A stretch of 11,966 nucleotides of DNA from JAFMIX01 sp031371425 (GTDB lineage Bacteria > Verrucomicrobiota > Verrucomicrobiia > Limisphaerales > JAFMIX01), in the NCBI GenBank assembly GCA_031371425.1, contig JANMJO010000241.1, forward strand, positions 1 to 11,966, written 5' to 3'. A program made the position numbers and the translations under genes. Below, one piece after another: positions 6,437 through 11,966 of this stretch. How positions within the stretch are numbered: the first letter of the stretch is position 1; every line of letters begins with the position of its first letter. Below the pieces are notes generated by a model that was given only the letters and a program-made list of their open reading frames with translations, made no database searches and was not told the origin of the DNA.

Positions 6437-6621
6437 CAGCAGGGCCGGTGGCCGCAGTCGTTTTCCTTGAGGTCTTTTTCGAAGAGCGCCATCTGTTCCT
6501 CCGGCGTGAGTTGGGAGACATCCGGCAGCGCGCCGACTTCGGTGCGGTCATTGGCCGGCTTGGCGGGCGGAATGGGTTGGTGCTCCGGCGCGGGTTTGGG
6601 TTTGGATTGCGGTTCGGCCAT
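6436..6621 (-). CDS. Small hypothetical protein ending in CGHRPC
   Basis: A ~61-aa soluble protein. Its Lys/Pro-rich, probably disordered N-terminal half is followed by a short helix-forming end, LTPEEQMALFEKDLKENDCGHRPC. I do not recognise a function. The two cysteines and the histidine near the C-terminus (C-G-H-R-P-C) could bind a metal or be redox-active; that is speculation. The ATG at 6621 is preferred over a TTG six bases upstream. Coding status rests on the acidic helical tail, which does not look like a random antisense frame. It converges with asd, and its stop abuts the T-tract of the candidate terminator. Confidence 0.5.
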   Translation of the reverse strand: MAEPQSKPKPAPEHQPIPPAKPANDRTEVGALPDVSQLTPEEQMALFEKDLKENDCGHRPC

Positions 6622-6667
6622 GGGCAAACTGTAACGCCAAACCCCGACGATGTCATGCTCCGGCTAT

Positions 6668-6745
6668 GTCCTAATCGTAATTCGTAATCATAATCTTAAT
6701 CCACCCGGAAGAGATTATGATTACGAGTAAGATTACGATTAGGAC
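6668..6745. repeat. TAATCN hexamer hairpin, copy 1
   Basis: The left arm 6668-6696 and right arm 6712-6745 are inverted repeats differing only by a 5-nt insertion in the right arm; the loop is ~15 nt (about CCACCCGGAAG). The arms are built of TAATCG/TAATCA/TAATCT hexamers. Bases 6672-6701 match 29 of 30 positions of 9028-9057, on the other side of the YfhO-like gene and in the same orientation. It lies between divergent genes, so it is not a terminator for either. Confidence 0.9.
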
Positions 6746-6761
6746 GTCTCCGCGCAAAAGA

Positions 6762-6791
6762 TTGCGCCTCACCGCGTCTATCCGCTACAAA
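6762..6791 (+). promoter_or_regulatory. Possible promoter of the YfhO-like gene
   Basis: TTGCGC (6762-6767), an 18-nt spacer, TACAAA (6786-6791), then five bases to the GTG start. The matches are modest. The geometry predicts a transcript that starts at or very near the start codon, as for the ATPase gene. Confidence 0.35.
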
Positions 6792-6796
6792 TCCGC

Positions 6797-9043
6797 GTGC
6801 CTCAATCGGTGAAACCCACTCCAGCCGCCGCCGACTGGCTGACTCCGCGCCGCTTCGCCGCGCTGCTGGCGGTGCTGATCTTCGCCTCGTGGCCGCAGGT
6901 TCTGCTCGGTCTGCAGACGTTTGTCTATCGCGACTTCGGCTACTTCACCTATCCGGTGGCGCAGTTTCAGCGCGATTGTTTCTGGCGCGGCGAACTGCCC
7001 TTGTGGAATCCGCTCAACTGCTCCGGCATCCCGTTCCTCGCGCAATGGAACACCGCCGCGCTGTATCCGCCGTCGCTGTTCTATCTGCTGCTGCCGCTGC
7101 CGTGGTCGCTGGGCGTGTTCCAGATGTTGCACTTGTTGCTCGGCGGGCTGGGGATGTTTCTGCTCGCGCGCCGTTGGACAGGCAATGCCTTTGCCGCCGG
7201 CATCGCAGGCGTGGTGTTCGCCTTCTGCGGGCTGAACCAGAACTGCCTGATGTGGGTGAGCAACCTCGCCGCGCTCGCGTGGATGCCGTGGGTGATCTGG
7301 CGCGTGGAACTTGCGGCGCGCGAGGGCGGGAGGCAAATCGCCATCGCCGCCCTCGTCGGCGCGGTGCAGATGCTCTCCGGCGCGCCGGAAATCATCGCGC
7401 TGACGTGGCTCGTGGCGGCGATGCCCGTTCTCGGCCTAGGTGTGAAATCTTTTGGCAGGTTCGCGTTGGTCGTCGCGCTGGTTACGGCCTTGAGCGCGGC
7501 GCAACTGCTGCCATTCCTCGACCTGCTGGCGCACTCGCATCGCACAGAAAATTTCAGCGGCGATTCCTGGTCGCTGCCGCTCTCCGGCGCGGTGAATTTC
7601 TTCGCGCCGCTGTTCCGAGCGCACCCGTCGTATCACGGCGTGTATCTCCAGACCGCGCAGCAATGGACCGCCTCCTACTACCTCGGCGGCGCGACGCTTG
7701 TGCTGGCGGCGCTGGCGGTTTGGCGCGTGCGGTCGCGACGCGTATTCTGGCTCGCGGCACTGGCGGTCTTGGGTCTGGTGCTGGCGCTCGGCAACGACGG
7801 CGGCATCTACGGCCTGCTGCGCCATGTGCCGGGGCTGGGCGTGATGCGGTATCCCGTCAAATTCATCGTGCTGCCGGTTTTCATTCTGCCATTGCTCGCC
7901 GCATTCGCGCTGGCTGGCGGCGGGGAAGATCAGCCGCGCAAATTTCGCAATCAAGTTGCGTTCCTCTGGCTTGCGCTGCTCGCGTCCGCCATCGCCGCGC
8001 TGGGGTTCGCGTGGAAATTTCCGTTGCCGGAGTGCGACTGGTTCGAGCTTTGGCGCAACACTGCGGCGCGCGCGATTTTCTTCACCGCAATTCTCGGCGG
8101 ACTTGTGCTGATGCGGCAAAACCTACGCGCGAGCTTGCGCCAATGGCTGCCGTGGGTGCTGCTTGTCATCGTGTGGTTCGACTTGCTCACGCACGCGCCC
8201 CGGCAGCAGACCATCAACGCCGACAACTTTTCCGCGCCGTGGCCGCGCGTTCCCGCACCGCCGCGATTGGGCGAGGGGCGCGTCTGGAATCCGCCTGCGG
8301 CGGAGGCGGAGCTGCTGAACTTCCGCATCGAAAATCCGGCGGCGAGTTTTGTGAGCCGACGCTGGGCGCTGGTGGAGAACTGCAACCTCATCGAGGGCGT
8401 TCCCAAGGTGGACGGATTTTTCTCGCTGCGGTTGCGGGAGGAATTGGAGGTCTTCTCGCTGCTGACCTGCGCCTCGAACGGCTATCCCGCGCGGCTCGCG
8501 GATTTTCTCGGCGTGAGCCAGGTGAACGCTGCGGCGGATGTCTTCACATGGGTGGCTCGACCCACGGCGTTGCCGCTCGTCACCGCCGGGCAGCAGCCGG
8601 TCTTTGCCGGGCGCGAGGCGATGTTGCAAAAGCTGGCGAGTCCCGATTTCGATCCGCGCCGTGAAGTCTGTTTGCCATCGGAGGCGAAGGCGTTCATCAC
8701 GGCTACGAACACCGCCGTGAAAATCTCCGGCGTGCAGTTCTCCGGTCACCGCGTTGCCGTGCAGGTTCAGGCAGACGCGTCCGCGCTCGTGGTCGTGGCG
8801 CAATCGTTTTACCACTGCTGGCGCGGGTCTGTGGATGGACATCCGGCGCGGGTCTGGCGAGCGAACCACAACTTTCAGGCGGTGGAGATTCCGGCGGGCG
8901 CGCACGAGCTGGTGCTGGTTTACGAAGACCGGCGGTTTGAGTTGGGCGCGGTGATTTCGCTCCTGACGCTGGCGGGCTGTGTGGCTTGCTTCTTCCCTCC
9001 ACCATGGAAACGAAACGCCGCCGCTCTTAATCGTAATTCGTAA
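6797..9043 (+). CDS. YfhO-like polytopic membrane protein (putative lipid-linked glycosyltransferase type)
   Basis: A 748-aa protein with many membrane segments over residues ~20-470 and a soluble C-terminal part. The N-terminal YRDFGYFTYP (44-53, with Asp46), GELPLWNP (65-72) and GIPFLAQWNTAALYPP (77-92) are the hallmarks of the YfhO family, GT-C-like membrane proteins thought to glycosylate cell-envelope polymers. The typical YfhO C-terminal module is present at ~665-712 (SFYHCWRGSVDGHPARVWRANH). One last membrane segment follows, and then a tail, ALNRNS, encoded by the TAATCN repeat, which also provides the TAA stop. The start is GTG with no Shine-Dalgarno sequence. It is monocistronic and flanked on both sides by copies of the same hairpin repeat. 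The substrate is unknown. Confidence 0.88.
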   Translation: MPQSVKPTPAAADWLTPRRFAALLAVLIFASWPQVLLGLQTFVYRDFGYFTYPVAQFQRDCFWRGELPLWNPLNCSGIPFLAQWNTAALYPPSLFYLLLPLPWSLGVFQMLHLLLGGLGMFLLARRWTGNAFAAGIAGVVFAFCGLNQNCLMWVSNLAALAWMPWVIWRVELAAREGGRQIAIAALVGAVQMLSGAPEIIALTWLVAAMPVLGLGVKSFGRFALVVALVTALSAAQLLPFLDLLAHSHRTENFSGDSWSLPLSGAVNFFAPLFRAHPSYHGVYLQTAQQWTASYYLGGATLVLAALAVWRVRSRRVFWLAALAVLGLVLALGNDGGIYGLLRHVPGLGVMRYPVKFIVLPVFILPLLAAFALAGGGEDQPRKFRNQVAFLWLALLASAIAALGFAWKFPLPECDWFELWRNTAARAIFFTAILGGLVLMRQNLRASLRQWLPWVLLVIVWFDLLTHAPRQQTINADNFSAPWPRVPAPPRLGEGRVWNPPAAEAELLNFRIENPAASFVSRRWALVENCNLIEGVPKVDGFFSLRLREELEVFSLLTCASNGYPARLADFLGVSQVNAAADVFTWVARPTALPLVTAGQQPVFAGREAMLQKLASPDFDPRREVCLPSEAKAFITATNTAVKISGVQFSGHRVAVQVQADASALVVVAQSFYHCWRGSVDGHPARVWRANHNFQAVEIPAGAHELVLVYEDRRFELGAVISLLTLAGCVACFFPPPWKRNAAALNRNS

Positions 9044-9111
9044 TCGTAATCTTAATCGGTCGGGGAAGGGATTGTGATTACGATTAAGATTAAGATTAGG
9101 ATTAGGATTAC
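9028..9111. repeat. TAATCN hexamer hairpin, copy 2
   Basis: The left arm 9028-9057 is near-identical to copy 1. The right arm 9070-9111 is seven GATTNN hexamers in perfect 6-bp register, which is the complement of TAATCN-type units. The loop is ~12 nt (GGTCGGGGAAGG). The left arm contains the last codons and the stop of the YfhO-like gene, and the right arm ends 14 bp before the exbD stop on the other strand. In this convergent gap it could act as a two-way transcription barrier. Confidence 0.9.
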
Positions 9112-9124
9112 CCTGAACCCGATG

Positions 9125-9541
9125 CTACTTCGCAGTTGTCTTGGTGAAGGCGTTCACGGCTTTGATGCCGGTTTCTTTGGCGGCGTCCATCACCTTCACG
9201 ATCTGGCCGAATGGCGCGGTCTTGTCCGCGCTGATGGCGAGCCGCAACTGCGGGTTGCGGGCGGCGCGGGCGGCAAGCTCGCTCTTGAGACGGTCGAGTG
9301 TGACGGGCAAGGTTTCGAGATACAGGCCGCCGTTGGCGGTGATGGTGATGACGAGCGGCGGCGTCTCGGTCGCGCCGGTCTTGAGTGCCTGGCTGGATTC
9401 GGGCAGCGCGAGCTTGAGCGCGGGTTGCTGTTTGAAGGTGCTTGTGACCATCAGAAAGATGAGCAGCACGACTAGGATATCAATCAGCGCCACGATGATG
9501 ACGGCGGGCGGTTGGCGGCGTTTGGGGATGATGAAGCGCAT
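9125..9541 (-). CDS. exbD: ExbD/TolR-family biopolymer transport protein
   Basis: A 138-aa protein with a short basic cytoplasmic N-terminus. Its single membrane helix (~13-32, AVIIVALIDILVVLLIFLMV) carries the conserved proton-relay Asp at residue 21, followed by a periplasmic domain with the usual strand/helix pattern (ISADKTAPFGQIVKVMDAAKETGI). With ExbB it forms the proton-driven stator complex that energises TonB. It is the third gene of a minus-strand TonB-like/ExbB/ExbD operon, separated from exbB by an 89-bp gap filled by a heptamer hairpin. The ATG start is unambiguous, and the length is normal for the family. Confidence 0.95.
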   Translation of the reverse strand: MRFIIPKRRQPPAVIIVALIDILVVLLIFLMVTSTFKQQPALKLALPESSQALKTGATETPPLVITITANGGLYLETLPVTLDRLKSELAARAARNPQLRLAISADKTAPFGQIVKVMDAAKETGIKAVNAFTKTTAK

Positions 9542-9551
9542 GAAATGGTTT

Positions 9552-9643
9552 CAGGTTGCAGGTTGAAAGTTGCAGGTTGGAATGTCGCCGGCGCGGTTTC
9601 GGCGTCCTGACAACTTGTAACTTCCAACTTTCAACTTTCAACT
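9552..9643. repeat. AGTTGNA heptamer hairpin between exbB and exbD
   Basis: The left arm 9552-9583 reads CAGGTTG, CAGGTTG, AAAGTTG, CAGGTTG on the plus strand. The right arm 9611-9643 on the minus strand reads AGTTGAA, AGTTGAA, AGTTGGA, AGTTACA, AGTTG. The two arms face each other across a GC-rich ~27-nt loop. The right arm encodes the last residues and the TGA stop (9631-9633) of exbB. It sits inside an operon, so strong termination here would uncouple exbD. Confidence 0.85.
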
Positions 9644-10227
9644 CCCTTGCGGTATTGGCGGCGGAGGAATTCGCCGCACAGCGTCTCCAGTTCCACGGCG
9701 AGCGTCTCGACTTTCTTGGTGAAATAACTCCACGTCACGAGGGCGGGGATGGCGATGAGCAGGCCCAAGAGCGTGCTGTTGAGGATGACGGCGATGCCTT
9801 TGGCGAGCGCGGCGTTGTCGTTCAACCCGGATTGGCCGAGGCCGCTGAACAGCGTCATCATGCCGTAGATTGTGCCGACGAGGCCCATGAGCGGGGCGAT
9901 GCCGACGACGACTTCCAGCACGACGAGGCCGCGTTCGAGGCGGACGATCTCATGCCGGGCGCGTGTGGCGACGGCGTCCTCGGCGTCTTCCTTGGGCCAT
10001 TGCAACTGGTCGGCGGCGACGAGCAGCAGGCGGCTCAAAGCGGACGGCGTGCGCTCGCAGGCGCGGCGGAGTTTTTCCACATCGGCGGGCTTGCGGCATT
10101 CGTCCACGGCTTCCTCGATTTTGGGAGGGATGACGTTGTTCCAGCGCAACGCCCATGCGCGTTCGCCGATGAAGGTGAGGGTGATGACCGAGGTCAGGGC
10201 CAGGAGGATGTAGATCAGGTTTTCCAT
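9631..10227 (-). CDS. exbB: ExbB/TolQ/MotA-family proton channel protein
   Basis: A 198-aa protein with three membrane helices: 4-22, ~101-127 and ~146-168. The conserved core GIAPLMGLVGTIYGMM (109-124) and GIAVILNSTLLGLLIAIPALV (144-164) mark the MotA/TolQ/ExbB channel family. Together with ExbD it converts the proton motive force into motion of a TonB-like partner. The preceding TonB-like gene ends 49 bp upstream, so the three genes form one operon. The C-terminal VES and the stop codon are encoded by the AGTTGNA repeat array, so the original C-terminus may have been replaced. The ATG start at 10227 gives a normal N-terminal helix. Confidence 0.94.
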   Translation of the reverse strand: MENLIYILLALTSVITLTFIGERAWALRWNNVIPPKIEEAVDECRKPADVEKLRRACERTPSALSRLLLVAADQLQWPKEDAEDAVATRARHEIVRLERGLVVLEVVVGIAPLMGLVGTIYGMMTLFSGLGQSGLNDNAALAKGIAVILNSTLLGLLIAIPALVTWSYFTKKVETLAVELETLCGEFLRRQYRKGVES

Positions 10228-10276
10228 CGTAATGTTTGAGACTCGAAACCGAGGCTCGCTTTCAGGTTAGGGATTT

Positions 10277-11284
10277 TCAGTTGTAGTAAAAAGTGAAATT
10301 CACTTCGCGGAAGTTCGCGCCGACGAGCCGGCGCATATCGCTCGGCCAAGGGGCGAACGGGGCGGGGTCGCGGATGGCGCGTTCGCAGAGGATGCTCAGG
10401 AGTTCGCCGACGGTGTTCTCGGGCATGGCCATGTCGGTGACGCGGCCATCGTCGTGGAGGTGGAAGCGGATGGTGACCTTGCCGGTGCCGCGGGTGAGAC
10501 GCTGGTCATCGAGCAGCGCATACCAGTGGTTCTGGATGGCGGCGACGATGGCGGCGTCATACGAGCCGAACGGCGTGGCGGTGACGTCGAGCGAGGACGC
10601 GAGGTTGAAGTGGGCAACGCCGCCATCAAGCAACATTTTCTCGCCAGCGAGGGCGGCGGGTTTTTGTCGCGCCAAAGCCTCGGCCACGGTGCGGGGCTTG
10701 GCGGGCTTGGGCGTGGCAGCGGGGTCAGGTCGCGGTTTGGGTTCGAGTTTGGCGAGGGTGATATCGCCGGCGGGATGCGCGGCTTGGGTTTGTTCTTCCT
10801 GCGGTTCTTCGGCCTTGGTCGCGGGTGGCGGCGTGGGCTGGAGCGGGAAGGCCTTGGTGCGCGGCACGTCCTCGGTCTTCACGATGCGCTCCTGCGTGCC
10901 GGTGATTTTGGGTGTGTCGGTCTCGAGGTCGGCGCGGGAGTTGGCGGCGCGGGAGCTTTTATCGGAATAAAATTTGGATTTCTTGGGCGCTTCGGTGATG
11001 GCGGCGGCGGGGCTGACTTCCACGAACAACAGCGGCGGCTCGGCCTGCTGCTGCGGTGGCATTATTTTGGCGGGCGGCACGATGACGAGGGCCTGCTCGA
11101 CTTTTTGCAGCCACGCGGGCAGGTGAAGATTTTCGAGCCAGTGATATTTTTTGGCGGTGCGATAGCCGCCGTAGGTGAGGGCGTGCAGGATCAGGGAAAT
11201 GACGAGTGCGCGGCCCAGCGCGTGGAAATCGGCGCGGGCGGGGCGGAGGTCGTTTTGTTTTGGCGTGGATGACGGCACTGGCAC
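10277..11284 (-). CDS. TonB-like energy transducer
   Basis: About 335 aa from this start. It has a cytoplasmic N-terminus, one membrane helix (~22-41, ALGRALVISLILHALTYGGY), a long Pro/Ala/Lys/Glu-rich periplasmic spacer (~71-200) and a C-terminal TonB/TolA-like domain (~236-335) with YDAAIVAAIQNHWYALLDD and KVTIRFHLHDDGRVTDM. It heads the operon with exbB and exbD and presumably couples the inner-membrane proton motor to an outer-membrane partner. The start is uncertain. The frame stays open to an ATG at 11362, but the extra 26 residues (MLLRAGTARAPAS...) are encoded by a GC-rich palindromic repeat and do not resemble a TonB N-terminus. GTG at 11284 or 11278 gives a normal one. No Shine-Dalgarno sequence helps to decide. 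Confidence 0.85.
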   Translation of the reverse strand: MPVPSSTPKQNDLRPARADFHALGRALVISLILHALTYGGYRTAKKYHWLENLHLPAWLQKVEQALVIVPPAKIMPPQQQAEPPLLFVEVSPAAAITEAPKKSKFYSDKSSRAANSRADLETDTPKITGTQERIVKTEDVPRTKAFPLQPTPPPATKAEEPQEEQTQAAHPAGDITLAKLEPKPRPDPAATPKPAKPRTVAEALARQKPAALAGEKMLLDGGVAHFNLASSLDVTATPFGSYDAAIVAAIQNHWYALLDDQRLTRGTGKVTIRFHLHDDGRVTDMAMPENTVGELLSILCERAIRDPAPFAPWPSDMRRLVGANFREVNFTFYYN

Positions 11285-11335
11285 AAGAATGCCGCAGAGG
11301 AAATGCGGCGGCAACTTTGTTCGGCTGGCAGGAGC

Positions 11336-11354
11336 GCGGGCGGTCCCCGCCCGC
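11336..11354. repeat. GC-rich palindrome at the 5' side of the TonB-like gene
   Basis: A perfect 8-bp inverted repeat, GCGGGCGG (11336-11343) and CCGCCCGC (11347-11354), with a TCC loop. It lies in the gap of ~256 bp between the TonB-like and STN genes. Otherwise that gap shows no clear gene or convincing promoter. Confidence 0.65.
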
Positions 11355-11540
11355 AGCAGCATCGCCAGTCAGAACGCGTTGGAATTTTCCGGTGATCTGC
11401 TGACGATCCACGCGCTGCGAACCGGGACGTTTCGCGCTCCGGGATTTCAGATAATTCAGTCGCGGCGGTGCGGGCGGTGGGTTAATTTCTGAACGTCAGC
11501 GCGCCGAAACCATCCAAGCATTGAAACTGTCTTGTAAGCC

Positions 11541-11966
11541 ATGAACCATTTCACCCGCAATTTTCTGAAAGCCGGTCTGAAAATCCTACACGGGCGGCTG
11601 GCTGCCGCCCGAACCCGCAGGCAGGGATGCTTGCGCTGCATCGTTGTGCTGGTCGTGATGGCGCTCGCGCCGCTGGCGTCGCGGGCGGCGGATTCGTTCG
11701 TGTGGGATGCGCGGCAGAAGGAGATTTCGGCGGAGGTGGGGTCGTGGTCGCTGCCGGTGTTGTTGCAGAAGGTCACGGCGGCGACGGGTTGGCGGGTGTA
11801 TGTGGAGCCGGGGACGAGGTTCACGGTATCGGCGAAGTTCCAGAAGCTGCCGCTGGGCGAGGCGTTGCACGCGTTGCTGGGCGATTTGAATTTCGCGCTG
11901 GTGCCGCAGTCGAACGCGCCGGCGCGGCTGTATGTTTTCCACACGTCGTTGCAGGCGGCGACGCAG
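11541..11966 (+). CDS. Secreted protein with STN-like N-terminal domain (3' end outside window)
   Basis: An open frame from the ATG at 11541 to the window edge, 142 codons without a stop. A long basic n-region (1-~31) precedes a signal-peptide core, IVVLVVMALAPLASRAADS (34-52), with an ASRAA-type cleavage site. Residues ~67-140 read as a secretin/TonB short N-terminal (STN) or related domain: LPVLLQKVTAATGWRVYVEP, then FTVSAKF.KLPLGEALHALLGDLNFALV. Such domains begin secretins and TonB-dependent receptors, and are also found in other verrucomicrobial envelope proteins. It is divergent from the TonB-like operon, so it may be a partner. The unusually long n-region contains a GC-rich palindrome (11591-11611), which suggests an in-frame repeat insertion, or that the true start is further in. 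Confidence 0.7.
   Translation, partial: MNHFTRNFLKAGLKILHGRLAAARTRRQGCLRCIVVLVVMALAPLASRAADSFVWDARQKEISAEVGSWSLPVLLQKVTAATGWRVYVEPGTRFTVSAKFQKLPLGEALHALLGDLNFALVPQSNAPARLYVFHTSLQAATQ
11591..11611. repeat. GC-rich palindrome inside the signal-peptide region
   Basis: A perfect 8-bp inverted repeat, CGGGCGGC (11591-11598) and GCCGCCCG (11604-11611), with a TGGCT loop, followed by GCAGGCAGGGATGC-type sequence that resembles dispersed repeats of these genomes. In the reading frame it encodes roughly GRLAAAR just before the hydrophobic core. Confidence 0.65.

Noticed and set aside
6889..8664. Long 591-codon plus-strand frame overlapping the YfhO-like gene
   Set aside because: It is an Arg/Ala-rich shadow frame of a GC-rich gene with no recognisable motifs; the 748-aa frame has clear family signatures and membrane helices.
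9028..9643. CRISPR array
   Set aside because: The units are only 6-7 bp with no unique spacers, and they form opposed hairpin arms; no cas genes are nearby.
10454..11272. 272-codon plus-strand frame antisense to the TonB-like gene
   Set aside because: The Gly-rich low-complexity translation arises from the antisense of a Pro/Ala-rich spacer.

Overview
The window looks like a chromosomal segment of a GC-rich Gram-negative bacterium, most likely a verrucomicrobium of the Pedosphaera/Limisphaerales kind. The reasons are the gene families present (RluA-methyltransferase fusion, GspA/GspB-like pair, exosortase-associated CPBP protease, YfhO-like membrane protein, DUF3568-like lipoprotein), the near absence of Shine-Dalgarno sequences, and several families of short iterated hairpin repeats that I associate with that group. 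The taxonomic call is inference; no database was searched.

Layout. Bases 1-390 are the 3' end of a 23S rRNA, followed by a 5S rRNA (about 486-603) and a strong intrinsic terminator. A small plus-strand lipoprotein gene (686-1087) with its own terminator comes next. From 5009 down to 1195 four genes run on the minus strand: an ExeA/GspA-like AAA ATPase, a GspB-like membrane protein (4-base overlap), a CPBP/CAAX-type membrane protease of the exosortase-associated type, and, after a 42-bp perfect palindrome, a pseudouridine synthase-methyltransferase fusion. On the plus strand follow asd (aspartate-semialdehyde dehydrogenase, 5208-6212) and, past a repeat-rich gap and a tiny minus-strand gene, a large YfhO-like membrane protein (6797-9043). 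From 11284 down to 9125 lies a minus-strand TonB-like / ExbB / ExbD operon. The window ends inside a divergent secreted protein with an STN-like domain (11541 onward).

How the genes fit together. The ATPase, GspB-like protein and CPBP protease look like one envelope or secretion-related operon. TonB-like/ExbB/ExbD form a proton-driven energy transducer, and the divergent STN protein could be its partner or a secretin-type protein. asd is housekeeping amino-acid biosynthesis.

The most striking feature is not a gene. At least four kinds of 6-7-bp iterated arrays (TAATCN, AGTTGNA, GATTTCN, GAANNAT) and several GC-rich palindromes occur here. Some sit in frame inside coding regions, and two supply the stop codon of the gene they touch. 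A second theme is that several start codons lie only 5-12 bases downstream of a promoter-like -10 element, which suggests leaderless or nearly leaderless mRNAs.
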